A stretch of 64,000 nucleotides of DNA from NCBI RefSeq assembly GCF_901000735.1, contig NC_081541.1, forward strand, positions 33,374,060 through 33,438,059, in the 5' to 3' direction. The notes under the pieces were generated by a model that was not told the DNA's origin, did not search any database, and saw only the letters and a program-made list of their open reading frames with translations. Source of the stretch: Corylus avellana (lineage: Eukaryota; Streptophyta; Magnoliopsida; Fagales; Betulaceae). Of the stretch, positions 22,200 to 34,393 are shown piece by piece (position 1 is the stretch's first letter; every line of letters starts with the position of its first letter). The translations under genes and the position numbers were made by a program.

Positions 22200-25100
22200 C
22201 TATCGGGCTTCCATTATTGAAACAGTTATATTGTTTCTTGAACAATTTTCTACATTGGCAACCGTTGTATTTCGGTCTATGCAAAAAGCTGGAGGCTTTG
22301 GTATGGGTAGAGGCGCATATTCATTGCTAATAAATGAGACTACATCAACCATGGTAGGTCGATCAATGGGGCTTTCTTGTACACAAAGAAGCCCGATGTT
22401 AATGAATCTTGATAGAATAGAAGTAGAGGAAGGATTTCCTGTTGTTGGATCTGTCAACTCCAAACTTCGACCATTTCTCCACAACTCCCAAACCTGTTTT
22501 CGTTAGCAAATATTAGTTTATATAAGAAGCGTTTCAATTTGTAAGACTAAGGTAAAACATAAAGAAATTGAAAGGGTATAAAATGCTACTCACATAACTA
22601 AGAAGATTGAGTGAATCACTGTTAGAGAAGTCAGTATTCTTTCTGCCACTCACAATCTCTAGTAGCAATACTCCAAAGCTAAACACATCAGACTTTATTG
22701 AGTAGAGACCCTTGATAGCATATTCAGGAGACATATACCCACTGGATTTCAAAAGTTAGTACATCACACTTTTAGTAGCTTGCTAAAAGAATTTAATTTG
22801 CAATTGCAAATATCATATGTAAAACAAGTTGCATACTTACTAAGTTCCAACAATTCGTTTTGTGTTTGCTTGTGTTTCATTGCCTCCAACTATTCTAGCC
22901 ATGCCAAAATCTGATATTTTTGGTTTCATTTCACCATCCAAGAGAATATTACTCGGTTTTAGATCTCTATGTATGATTCGTAACCTTGAATATTGATGAA
23001 GATAAAGAAGCCCTTGAGCGACCCCTTCAATAATATGTATGCGTTTCTCCCAGCCTAACATCTTTTTCTTGGTTGGATCTATTTAAATAGTACAACCAAG
23101 GAAATTAGTACTTAGGAACCTAGAAACATATGAGAGGCAAAAATATACACATATAGATACATACATACATATGCATTCACTCACCAAAAAGGTAGAAGTC
23201 CAAACTTTTATTGGGCATGTACTCATATATTAATATCTTTTCATCTTGCTCGATACAACATCCTAAGAGTCTAACAAGATTTCTATGCTGAAGTTTTGCT
23301 ATTAGTATTGTCTCATTTCTGAACTCCTCAATTCCCTGTCCAGATCTTTTCGAAAGCATTTTCACCGCAATTTCTTGTCCTCGGAGTAATTTTCCCTAAG
23401 AAGGAGATCCATAAACTCTTTAAACTTTCATGAAGGTTTACCATTAATGTAGTTTTTATTAATACTATTCAAAGTACATTCATCAAGAAAATGTAACGTA
23501 CCTTGTAGACAGGTCCAAAACCTCCTTCTCCAAGTTTGTTCACAGCTGAGAAATTATTTGTTGCAGCTAATACACTCTCATAACTGAATAATGGTAACTC
23601 AGCATCCTTCTTCTCTTGTTTCTTCGTATTATTTTCGATGTTCATTCCATCATTGATTGCATGGAGTTCAGTATCAAAATCAAATAATAGTAGATTATTA
23701 CTTGAACTGCTCTCTCCTGTTTGATATAGAATGATAAGAATTGGTCACTATACATGGAAATGTAATGTTTGGTCAAAGAAAATCAATTAAACAATGGCAG
23801 TATCTAAAGGTAAGTAAGTCTATTTAGTCATTTCCGCAAATAAGTACTAATAATTTAGTAATTCATTCCCATTTTAGTGAAATGACCAAATTACTGCAAA
23901 GCTCCTTCCCAAAGACATGGTGAAGTTTGTTGGGATCCATCACCAACTAATGACAGTAATTAGAATAAGGACTTTCCTAAGAACAAGGACTTGTGACAAT
24001 TTTCTTGTCTTAGGTTAAGGTAGGCTTCCTTGTAAATTTTTTTAAAGTGATTTCCATATACAGTTAGAACATTTACACTTACCGATGAATTTGAGCTTTC
24101 CCTTGCATGAAAAGCAAATTAAGAGGCACAAAATAAGCCATGTTGCAGGGACCAGCACAGCTATCCATACTTTCCATTTTTTGCCTGATTCTGATGACAG
24201 TAATCACTATTAGCTCAACCATAATAGAGAATTGAGTATTAGTTCAAAACGAAAGATAACATATATAATTAAGTATTAGCTCAACCATACTTCCTATTTC
24301 ACTTATCATACCTTTGGTACTTGGATTTGGATACTCATCAGCAGCAAGTCTGAGATAGATATCTTGTCCAATCTTGCCACCATATGGAAGTTGCATTAAG
24401 TTCATAAGAGCTCCTTCCCATATCATGCACCCACTCCTATTATAAGCATAAGCTGTGCAAGAACAATTTTCCATGCAAGCCAATTCACATCTGCTGGCAT
24501 TCAAGGCCAAATATGCTTTCGAATAAACAGGCAATCGCATGTTTGATATTTTCATGAACCAATCTTTTTTGTCATTAGCATACGTATTATTCTCACATTG
24601 CAAAGGAGAATTCCTCACACAACCGCCTGACCAATCATTTAGTCTGTTGTCTTCAATCGAAAATGGTTTGAAACCTTTTAGACACTCACAAGGGTTTGAG
24701 AAATTCTCAGGGTATTGTACCACGCCAAATGCACCACACAAAGCGTAGACATCTGATAGGTTCGTCGGTGCAGACAAAAATATACTCCAAAGCGAAATGC
24801 CAGTCAACCACACGAGTACCCTAACCTGTCCTGTTTGGTCAATTCGATATCTAGCAAGGGTAGAAGGATTACGAAGAGAGTAAGTAAAATATCTCCCCCT
24901 TCCATTTTTACTTGAGACAAAAGTGTAGTTTAAGATAATGCTCATTTCAGAAAGTGAGTTGAGAGATGTTACATTCCAAAGTCCAGAACTCCAATAGATT
25001 TGGGATCTGTTCCACTTTAAGAAATATTGATTGCTTCCATTTGGGTCTAACCCCAACGAGAACACACCAGGTGATGGATCTTCTGAATTTTTCCATGAAA

Positions 25101-25641
25101 TGACTTGCTGTGGTTTCCCAGTAACCTTATCAATCCCAAGCTTTGCACCTGGCAGCCATGTATCGGTTGGATGGTCGAAACTCTCCCAAAATATAGTAGA
25201 CGTGTTCGATCTATCTCTCAAAACAAAATTTCCATCATCACCAAGGACTGCTTCAGTTATATTTGACCGGGGAAATGTCAAATTTGTCGACCAAACTGGG
25301 ATCTCGGAGGAACCTTCAAACAGGAGTAGATTGCCATTTTCTGAGAGATAAAGTCTTGAAGAAGATGGGTGAGACAAAGGGTTTTCTCTATTTGCTACCC
25401 AAACAATTTCCTCATGAAACCTTTTATACCATATGCCCAGGTAGATTTTTGATGAAGTGCCTGGTTTGAAGAAACCGAGCTCAAATTTGCTACCTTGAGA
25501 TAAGATGGTGTCGCTCTCTAAAAGAGAGTGACCTGGTGAAAGGGTATCACCAACTATGGAGAAGCATGGTGTGTAATAAGACAGGATTAGAAGCAGAACA
25601 AATAAGAGCCATGGCTGGTGATTAGTCGTCATGCTACCCAT
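22200..25641 (-). CDS. G-type lectin S-receptor-like Ser/Thr kinase (gene A), intact
   Basis: Seven exons, all with GT-AG introns and consistent phase: 24312-25641, 24083-24184, 23502-23716, 23185-23395, 22841-23078, 22594-22741, 22493-22200; 2538 nt, 845 aa. Signal peptide about residues 1-29 (hydrophobic [16 protein letters not shown]), B-type mannose lectin domain about 32-150, S-locus glycoprotein domain about 200-320 with the Cys-rich [23 protein letters not shown] domain about 335-425 ([18 protein letters not shown]), transmembrane helix about 455-475 from exon 2. Kinase: GEGGFG at 540-545, Lys561 in [13 protein letters not shown] from 656, DFG at 676-678, SPE at 703-705. Thus an RD-type active kinase. 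The family acts as plasma-membrane receptors in self-incompatibility, defence and stress; ligand here unknown. An ATG nine bases inside (25632) is an alternative start. A possible AATAAA lies at 22172-22177. Confidence 0.95.
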
Positions 25642-26537
25642 CCCTCTCTAACTTGCAGTTAGAAATTGCAGAAAATGCAATACAGAAAGAAGGAAAAGGA
25701 GCAAACAAACAAGAAGAAAGAAAATAATATAAAGAAGAGCTCCAGGGAGTGTATCTATAAGATTTGTGAGCCGCAGCCCATTTTGAAGCTTTCTGATTGG
25801 CTTGCCTTTGGACTTTTGAAGCTTCCTATGAAGGAAAGGAAAAGCAAGAAAACGGACTTTCCTTGTGACAAAGTTCACTTCCGTAAACCGATTTTGAACA
25901 TCATGACTTCAGCACAGTGCCGGAGACCAACCACAAATTTCTCCAATGACTATGAACGTGCATACAGATAAGACAGGAAGTTTGATTATACAACATTTAT
26001 TTTCTCTTTGAAATACTTATATTATATTGTTGAACAATTTTCTCCACCGTCAATTGTTGAATTTTGGGGAAGAGAGATAAATCGCACAAGGCCGTAGATA
26101 TGGTCTCAAACGAGAAGGAAAAACCCGAAGATAAAAGCATCAAGAAGGAAAAAAGATGAGGGAAGAAGGTTGTGCTCCTATTACACCAACCAAATTTAAG
26201 GGTTTTTTTTCAGGGGGAGAGAGTGCCGCAGAGAGAAAGCTTCTAGGATAAGTTCAAGGCAAATCGTTAAGGTGTAAAACGCCGGTTGCTTTAGGGAGCT
26301 AAGGGAGTTGAGTCTTTGCTAGCCCAGCTGTATTTCATTTTTCCTTTGGATTGGCTTTTGTTTTTTGTTTTTAAAGTACATCAACTAAGAAACTACAACA
26401 AAGAACAATGAATTGCTGAGCAACCCAACAAAAAACTCCAAAACAACCACATGTATAGTAAACAAAAATTGAAAGAAAATGAGTCAAATGAATTACATGG
26501 CTCTATAAATTTTTGGTACGAACACCAAAAAACTTAA
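25642..26537 (-). promoter_or_regulatory. 5' flank of gene A with TATA-like box
   Basis: A TATAGATA on the minus strand (25752-25759) lies about 110 bp before the start codon and is conserved before gene B (31371-31378) and copy D, but lost before copy C. Flank similarity continues to at least 26150 in all copies, then AC-rich DNA up to the gap. The TATA call is weak. Confidence 0.35.
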
Positions 26538-26637
26538 NNNNNNNNNNNNNNNNNNNNNNNNNNNNNNNNNNNNNNNNNNNNNNNNNNNNNNNNNNNNNNN
26601 NNNNNNNNNNNNNNNNNNNNNNNNNNNNNNNNNNNNN
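26538..26637. other. Scaffold gap (100 N) between duplicate segments
   Basis: Exactly 100 N, exactly at the junction between the two near-identical segments. Confidence 0.98.
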
Positions 26638-26745
26638 CCATTCACTATGAAAATGATTAAAAGATGATTGAAAAAAGAAAAGAAAAAAAGAATTGTATCA
26701 TTTCTCTTCCAATATTTCTCCAATTCTCTCTTCCATTATGTCCCC

Positions 26746-26861
26746 AAGAGGTAGCTCAATCGGCTTGGACCACGCCTAATAAAGCGGAGGTCACTAGTTC
26801 GAATCCTCTTCCCCCTCTTGTGTGGATATGTCAAAAAAAAAAAAAAAAAAAAAAAAAAAAA
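26746..26861 (+). mobile_element. Short tRNA-derived SINE, boxes intact
   Basis: AAGAGGTAGCTCAATCGGCT then AGTTCGAATCC, ending TGTGGATATGTC plus about 30 A. Counterpart of 21203-21304. Confidence 0.75.
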
Positions 26862-26945
26862 CAGCAAACAAGACCCCATTTGTAACCTTTTCCACGTTTC
26901 CCTTGTATATTTCCTCACAAAAAAAAAAAAATAATAATAATAATA

Positions 26946-27461
26946 ACTTCACAAAGGACTCCTAAACTATTGCGCGTTTTGAGAAGGCCCTCAAATTTTC
27001 AAAAACTCTCAATTTCAGGCCCTCAAACTTTTCAATTTGATGCAATTTACCCTCCTCTGTCAATTGTTTTTCGTTAAACCCTAACATAAATCCCAAAAAA
27101 AGACCAAATTACGCTTCGATTTTCCTTTTTTTAATTTTATTATTATTATTATTATTATTTTTAAATGAAACAAAATGAAAACAAAAGGGTCACAAGGTGA
27201 CCTAGCGTGGCTTACTTTTTTTTTTTTTTTTTTTTTAATAACTTTATTTTTTAAATTTGAAATTAAGGGTAAATTTAGACTTTTTGTTTTTGTTAAATCA
27301 NNNNNNNNNNNNNNNNNNNNNNNNNNNNTTTAACCTTTAAAAGATTAACGGAGGAGATACATTGCATCAAATTGAAAGTTCATTTGGGTGAAAATTGAGA
27401 TTTTTTAAAATTTAAGCAGTCTTCTCAAAACGCATGATAGTTTAGGGGTTCTAAGTGAAGT
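26946..27461. mobile_element. Foldback/long-TIR element, second copy
   Basis: Counterpart of 21386-21890. A 28-N sized gap lies inside at 27301-27328. Confidence 0.6.
27301..27328. other. Sized sequence gap (28 N)
   Basis: 28 N. Copy 1 has a similar length of known sequence here (around 21730-21757). Confidence 0.97.
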
Positions 27462-27633
27462 TTCCTCAAAAAATAATAACTAGCATGTAGCACATCAATA
27501 TGCATAAAGAGTAGATAAAAACTATCGTTCTAGTTCTACAATAGTTCCTTTTTTTTTTTTTTTTTAACATTAATAATTTAATCTCAATAGAAAGGGTATA
27601 AGGCTACAATCATTGTACAAGAAGTATACAAGA

Positions 27634-27743
27634 GTTCTCAAGGGGTAATTCAATCGGCTATGGACAACATTTCATGAAGCGGAGGTCACTAGTTCGAATC
27701 CCCTCCTTCCCTTGTGTGGACATGTCAAAAAAAAAAAAAAAAA
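27634..27743 (+). mobile_element. Short tRNA-derived SINE with target duplications
   Basis: The body carries TCAATCGGCT and AGTTCGAATCC and ends in poly-A. It is flanked by AAGAAGTATACAAGA at 27619-27633 and again at 27744-27758, a perfect 15-bp direct repeat. Confidence 0.85.
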
Positions 27744-27819
27744 AAGAAGTATACAAGAAAAATCTCTATTAGAAAAAAAAAAAAAAAAAAAATTCTTTTT
27801 TTCCTTTACATACAAAAAG

Positions 27820-30800
27820 CTACCGGGCTTCCATTATTGAAACAGTTATATTGTTTCTTGAACAATTTTCTACATTGGCAACCGTTGTATTTCGGTCTAT
27901 GCAAAAAGCTGGAGGCTTTGGTATAGGTAGAGGCGCATATTCATTGCTAATAAATGAGACTACATCAACCATGGTAGGTCGATCAATGGGGCTTTCTTGT
28001 ACACAAAGAAGCCCGATGTTAATGAATCTTGATAGAATAGAAGTAGAGGAAGGATTTCCTGTTGTTGGTTCTATCAACTCCAAACTTCGACCATTTCTCC
28101 ACAACTCCCAAACCTGTTTTCGTTAGCAAATATTAGTTTATATAAGAAGCATTTCAATTTGTAAGACTAAGGTAAAACATAAAGAAATTGAAAGGGTATA
28201 AAATGCTACTCACATAACTAAGAAGATTGAGTGAATCATTGTTAGAGAAGTCAGTATTCTTTCTGCCACTCACAATCTCTAGTAGCAATACTCCGAAGCT
28301 AAACACATCAGACTTTATTGAGTAGAGACCCTTGATAGCATATTCAGGAGACATATACCCACTGGATTTCAAAATTTAGTACATCACACTTTTAGTAGCA
28401 TGCTAAAAGAATTTAATTTGCAATTGCAAATATCATATGTAAAACAGGTTGCATACTTACTAAGTTCCAACAATTCGTTTTGTGTTTGCTTGTGTTTCAT
28501 TGCCTCCAACTATTCTAGCCATGCCAAAATCTGATATTTTTGGTTTCATTTCACCATCTAAGAGAATATTACTCGGTTTTAGATCTCTATGTATGATTCG
28601 TAACCTTGAATATTGATGAAGATAAAGAAGCCCTTGAGCGACCCCTTCAATAATATGTATGCGTTTCTCCCAGCATAACATCTTTTTCTTGGTTGGATCT
28701 ATTTAAATAGTACAACCAAGGAAATTAGTACTTAGGAACCTAGAAACATATGAGAGGCAAAAATATACACATATAGATACATACATACATATGCATTCAC
28801 TCACCAAAAAGGTAGAAGTCCAAACTTTTATTGGGCATGTACTCATATATTAATATCTTTTCATCTTGCTCGATACAACATCCTAAGAGTCTAACAAGAT
28901 TTCTATGCTGAAGTTTTGCAATTAGTATTGTCTCATTTCTGAACTCCTCAATTCCCTGTCCAGATCTTTTCGAAAGCATTTTCACTGCAATTTCTTGTCC
29001 TCGGAGTAATTTTCCCTAAGAAGGAGATCCATAAACTCTTTAAACTTTCATAAAGGTTTACCATTAATGTAGTTTTTGTTAATACTGTTCAAAGTACACT
29101 CATCAAGAAAATGTAATGTACCTTGTAGACAGGTCCAAAACCTCCTTCTCCAAGTTTGTTCACAGCTGAGAAATTATTTGTTGCAGCTAATACACTCTTA
29201 TAACTGAATAATGGTAACTCAGCATCCTTCTTCTCTTGTTTCTTCGTATTATTTTCAATGTTCATTCCATCATTGATTGCATGGAGTTCAGTATCAAAAT
29301 CAAATAATAGTAGATTATTACTTGAACTGCTCTCTCCTGTTTGATATAGAATGATAAGAATTGGTCACTATACATGGAATGTAATGTTTGGTCAAAGAAA
29401 ATCAATTAAGCAATGGCAGTATCTAAAGGTAAGTAAGTCTATTTAGTCATTTCCGCAAATAAGTACTAATAATTTAGTAATTCATTCCCATTTTAGTGAA
29501 ATGACCAAATTACTGCAAAGCTCCTTCCCAAAGACATGGTGAAGTTTGTTGGGATCCATCACCAACTAATGACAGTAATTAGAATAAGGACTTTCCTAAG
29601 AACAAGGACTTGTGACAATTTTCTTGTCTTAGGTTAAGGTAGGCTTCCTTGTAAATTTTTTTAAAGTGATTTCCATATACAGTTAGAACATTTACACTTA
29701 CCGATGAATTTGAGCTTTCCCTTGCATGAAAAGCAAATTAAGAGGCACAAAATAAGCCATGTTGCAGGGACCAGCACAGCTATCCATACTTTCCATTTTT
29801 TGCCTGATTCTGATGACAATAATCACTATTAGCTCAACCATAATAGAGAATTAAGTATTAGTTCAAAACGAAAGATAACATATATAATTAAGTATTAGCT
29901 CAACCATACTTCCTATTTCACTTATCATACCTTTGGTACTTGGATCTGGATACTCATCAGCAGCAAGTCTGAGATAGATATCTTGTCCAATCTTGCCACC
30001 ATATGGAAGTTGCAGTAAGTTCATAAGAGCTCCTTCCCATATCATGCACCCACTCCTATTATAAGCATAAGCTGTGCAAGAACAATTTTCCATGCAAGCC
30101 AATTCACATCTGCTGGCATTCAAGGCCAAATATGCTTTCGAATAAACAGGCAATCGCATGTTTGATATTTTCATGAACCAATCTTTTTTGTCATTAGCAT
30201 ATGTATTATTCTCACATTGCAAAGGAGAATTCCTCACACAACCGCCTGACCAATCATTTAGTCTCTTGTCTTCAATCGAAAATGGTTTGAAACCTTTTAG
30301 ACACTCACAAGGGTTTGAGAAATTCTCAGGGTATTGTACCACGCCAAATGCACCACACAAAGCGTAGACATCTGATAGGTTCGTCGGTGCAGACAAAAAT
30401 ATACTCCAAAGCGAAACACCAGTCAACCACACGAGTACCCTAACCTGTCCTGTTTGGTCAAGTCGATATCTAGCAAGGGTAGAAGGATTACGAAGAGAGT
30501 AAGTAAAATATCTCTCCCTTTCATTTTTACTTGAGACAAAAGTGTAGTTTAAGATGATGCTCATTTCAGAAAGTGAGTTGAGAGATGTTGCATTCCAAAG
30601 TCCAGAACTCCAATAGATTTGGGATCTGTTCCACTTTAAGAAATATTGATTGCTTCCATTTGGGTCTAACCCCAATGAGAACACACCAGGTGATGGATCT
30701 TCTGAATTTTTCCATGAAATGACTTGCTGTGGTTTCCCAGTAACCTTATCAATCCCAAGCTTTGCACCTGGCAGCCATGTATCGGTTGGATGGTCGAAAC

Positions 30801-31260
30801 TCTCCCAAAATATAGTAGACGTGTTCGATCTATCTCTCAAAACAAAATTTCCATCATCACCAAGGACTGCTTCAGTAATATTTGACCTGGGAAATGTCAA
30901 ATTTGTCGACCAAACTGGGATCTCGGAGGAACCTTCAAACAGGAGTAGATTGCCATTTTCTGAGAGATAAAGTCTTGAAGAAGATGGGTGAGACAAAGGG
31001 TTTTCTCTATTTGCTACCCAAACAATTTCCTCATGAAACCTTTTATACCATATGCCCAGGTAGATTTTTGATGAAGTGCCTGGTTTGAAGAAACCGAGCT
31101 CAAATTTGCTACCTTGAGATAAGATGGTGTCGCTCTCTAAAAGAGAGTGACCTGGTGAAAGGGTATCACCAGCTATGGAGAAGCATGGTGTGTAATAAGT
31201 CAGGATTAGAAGCAGAACAAATAAGAGCCATGGCTGGTGATTAGTCGTCATGCTACCCAT
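27820..31260 (-). CDS. G-type lectin S-receptor-like Ser/Thr kinase (gene B), intact
   Basis: Same seven-exon structure as gene A: 29931-31260, 29702-29803, 29122-29336, 28805-29015, 28461-28698, 28214-28361, 28113-27820; 845 aa. All kinase motifs kept ([25 protein letters not shown]). It differs from gene A by roughly ten residues in exon 1 (such as NGRG to NERE before RYFTYSL, and NVTS to NATS, which keeps a glycosylation sequon) and a few in the kinase (MLGWEK to MLCWEK, FSNSDS to FSNNDS, LTDPT to LIEPT). The intact frame and splice sites argue for a working gene if it is a real second locus. Because the duplicate boundary coincides with an N gap, it could instead be the other allele of gene A. 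Confidence 0.93.
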
Positions 31261-32285
31261 CCCTCTCTAACTTGCAGTTAGAAATTACAGAAAATGCAAT
31301 ACAGAAAGAAGGAAAAGGAGCAAACAGACAAGAAGAAAGAAAATAATATAAAGAAGAGCTCCAGGGAGTGTATCTATAAGATTTGTGAGCCGCAGCCCAT
31401 TTTGAAGCTTTCTGATTGGCTTGCCTTTGGACATTTGAAGCATCCTAAGAAGGAAAGGAAAAGCAAGAAAACGGACTTTCCTTGTGACAAAGTTCACTTC
31501 CGTGTACCCATTTTGAACATCATGACTTCAGCACAGTGCTGGAGACTAACCACAAATTTCTCCAATGACTATGAACGTGCATACAGATAAGACAGGAAGT
31601 TTGATTATACAACATTTATTTTCTCTTTGAAATACTTATATTATATTGTTGAACAATTTTCTCCACCGTCAATTGTTGAATTTTGGGAAAGAGAGATAAA
31701 TCGCACAAGGCCGTAGATATGGTCTCAAACGAGAAGGAAAAACCCGAAGATAAAAGCATCAAGAAGGAAAAAAGATGAGGGAAGAAGGTTGTGCTCCTAT
31801 TACACCAACCAAATTTAAGGGTTTTTTTTCAGGGGGAGAGAGTGGCGCAGAGAGAAAGCTTCTGGTATAAGTTCAAGGCAAATCGTTAAGGTGTAAAACA
31901 CCGGTTGCTTTAGGGAGCTAAGGGAGTTGAGTCTTTGCTAGCCCAGCTGTATTTCATTTTTCCTTTGGATTGGCTTTTGTTTTTTGTTTTTAAAGTACAT
32001 CAACTAAGAAACTACAACAAAGAACAACAAATTGCTGAGCAACCCAACAAAAAACTCCAAAACAACCACATGTATAGTAAACAAAAATTGAAAGAAAATG
32101 AGTCAAATGAATTACATGGCTCTATAAATTTTTGGTACGAACACCAAAAAACTTAATCACTAATTAAGGTGGTTAGATAAAGCGCACTAGGAATTACACA
32201 TCCAAGAGGCACAAGAAGGGCCACACACGTCAAGAGATCCATCAACCCATTGTGAAGCCCACCAAAAAAATAACTACTGCAGCAG
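31261..32285 (-). promoter_or_regulatory. 5' flank of gene B
   Basis: Matches the gene A flank to its end at the gap (26537) and then continues. TATAGATA at 31371-31378 on the minus strand is a weak core-promoter candidate. Confidence 0.3.
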
Positions 32286-32390
32286 CGCACCCAAAAGAGA
32301 ACCAAAGCAAAGAAGACATTAGTGAATTTCGAGTCAAAGCTAACGAAAAGAAACACCAACACGGAGTCCAGAAAACACTCAAAAAAAAAA
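32286..32390. repeat. Single unit of the 102-bp minisatellite
   Basis: CGCACCCAAAAGAGAACC to about CAGAAAACACTC, one unit of the repeat that is expanded to three units at 35494-35711 and 40701-40788. Confidence 0.6.
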
Positions 32391-32476
32391 AAAAAAGAAA
32401 CTAAAAACTGAAAACTGAAAAACTGAAAAAAAAATAAATAAATAAATAGTAGCTCAATATAAATGCTCTATCTAAA

Positions 32477-32542
32477 CACGGCGCGGATCAAAGAATCAAA
32501 GTTGAACACTGTACTTTATGTTCAACTTTGATCCGCGCCGTG
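32477..32542. repeat. Strong inverted repeat (hairpin)
   Basis: The right arm 32520-32542 is the exact reverse complement of CACGGCGCGGATCAAAG plus TTGAAC in the left arm 32477-32507, which also carries an 8-bp duplication (AATCAAAG). Loop of about 12 bases. Could be a MITE core or foldback. Confidence 0.7.
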
Positions 32543-32571
32543 TAGAGGATTTTCCATGGATATATATGGAA

Positions 32572-32712
32572 AGAATTTTGAGGAGGAAGGCTTGAGATTA
32601 TATATGCAGTCGCAAGAAGTCAAAGTGACGCAAAAATTTTGAGGAGCTAGGCTTGAAATATAAGCAGTCGAACGAAGTCAAAGTGACGTAAAAATTTTGA
32701 GGAGGAAGGGAC
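32572..32712. repeat. Tandem duplication of about 60 bp
   Basis: Two imperfect units, each with GAAGTCAAAGTGACG and AAAATTTTGAGGAG. Confidence 0.6.
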
Positions 32713-32949
32713 AAAATGGAAAGTGGAAAAACTGTTTTTGGTTACTTGATCCAAAAACAGAGCAATTGTATTTCTATTTGTAGTTTGTTTAAAGAAATCA
32801 AATAAAGGAAAACCACTAATGGCATGGATCGACAAAGGAAAGAAAAGATCGTACTCCTAACATGTACAGCTAATATGAAAGTCTGTATGAAAAGAATATT
32901 ACTCTTAGTTTATACAAGTAAAGGGATTTAAATAAATCCCACTAAGGCA

Positions 32950-33200
32950 AACGTAGCACAAGACTAAGAATTCTTGGCTGAAGCTGTTCATTGTATTTGG
33001 ACAATAAAGCATCACTTCACAGTTTGGCAGGACAATCAGTAGCATCTCTATATTCTTCATTTACGGGGTCCTCAATATCTTCACTTTGCTGAATCATCCA
33101 AGGAATATTCTTGGACTGCAGAGACTTCAGTAACAGGGTCATGGGCATTACTCTTGACTCAGGTCAACTGGAGAAATACCTAACAGGAAAGAAAATGGGA
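32950..33200 (-). other. Possible terminal-exon remnant, unidentified
   Basis: On the minus strand a splice-acceptor-like TTTCCTGTTAG is followed within about 40 bp by an open frame starting MPMTLLLKSLQSKN and ending DATDCPAKL then TGA (about 33021). I do not recognise it. It could be a chance frame or the 3' end of a decayed gene. Confidence 0.2.
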
Positions 33201-33735
33201 AGGTTCTAGAACAAGTAAAAAATGGGTAGAGCCGTCAACGGTTCCACACGGATAAAATTTTTTGAAATTCCAATTTTCTTAAGAAATTGGGTTAAATACT
33301 TTTTTGTCCCTAGTTGTTTAACAATTTTATTTTTTGCCGTCTCAGTTTTATTTTGTATTACAAATAGTACATCAATAAAGACTAAAAATTGAGATAATAC
33401 CTCTGTCTCCAAAATTTAACGATAATCCACGTCAGCACTATTAAAAAATGGGTATGCGTCCATACACCATTAAAAAATCAGCATGTTTTTTTTTTTGTTG
33501 AGTCTTATTCTTCAAGTCATTTGGGTATTTTTTGAACATAGCCTGCTGAAACTTGATATAAGAGTCGTGTCTAATTCGGGCTCTGGCGCGTGGAAGTATT
33601 GACTTAGGATAGATTTATTGATTCTGTCTACGTGTGATTGTGGTGGGCTTAGGGTTAGAAGAATTTGTGGACCTTGGGTTTAGAATTTTAGAGAAAAAAA
33701 TATATACACATATATATACATAAACGTGTACTCAC

Positions 33736-34393
33736 CAAAAAGGTAGAAGTCCAAACTTTTATTGGGCATGTACTCATATATTAATATCTTTTCATCTCGC
33801 TCGATACAACAACCTAATAATCTAACAAGATTTTTATGCTGGAGTTTTGTAATTAGTATTGTCTCATTTCTGAACTCTTCAATACCCTGTCCAAATCTTT
33901 TTGAAAGCATCTTCACTGCAATTTCTTGACCTTTGAGTAATTTTGCCTATTAAAAAGAACAAAAAATTCTTTAAACTTTCATGAAGGTTTACCATTAATG
34001 TTGGTTTTCTTAATAGTGTTAAAAGTAGTGGCAGAGCCACAACAGTCTTTGGAGGTGCCACGGCTCCCCCAAAGATTTTAATTTTTTTTTTCCTTTTTTC
34101 CTACCGATGGGACTTGATCGTGGCACCCCCAAAAAAAAAAAATCTTTTTCTAATACTGGTACTTAAATACAATGAGGAATTGAACTTAATTAGAATTGTG
34201 TCAAATCCTCCGATTAGAAACCGAGCTCAAAAGTGCCACCTTTAGATACTTTGGTCTCTCTCTTTAAATGAGAAAGAGAGTGACCTGGTGAAAGGGTATC
34301 AATAGCTATGGAGAAGCATGCGCTGTAATAAGACATGATTAGAAGCAGAGCAAATAAGAGCCATGGCTGGTGACTAGTCGTCATGCTGCCCAT
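33736..34393 (-). pseudogene. Receptor kinase copy C, truncated to exon 4 and the start of exon 1
   Basis: 34215-34393 is the first part of exon 1: ATG at 34391-34393, signal peptide, then LSPGHSL and VSKGGTFELGF in frame. It stops abruptly at about 34215. 33736-33946 matches exon 4 ([33 protein letters not shown]) with a part of intron 3 beside it. The rest of the ectodomain, the membrane segment, the ATP loop, and exons 5-7 are missing. A repeat fragment (about 34025-34140, GTGCCACGGCTCCCCCAAAG) occupies the deletion junction. Non-functional. Confidence 0.88.

Larger units (their letters stand above)
21093..26537. repeat. Segmental duplication copy 1 (gene A segment)
   Basis: Collinear with 26638-32157, offset about 5.6 kb, with only scattered substitutions and poly-A length changes. 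It includes two SINE copies, a foldback element and the whole receptor kinase gene. It ends at the N gap exactly where copy 2 reads on. Confidence 0.93.
26638..32157. repeat. Segmental duplication copy 2 (gene B segment)
   Basis: Collinear with 21093-26537. Begins directly at the N gap and continues into unique sequence after about 32157. Confidence 0.93.

Noticed and set aside
25031..25351. Antisense open frame in receptor kinase exon 1
   Set aside because: Shadow of the conserved exon; same frame appears opposite gene B only because of duplication.
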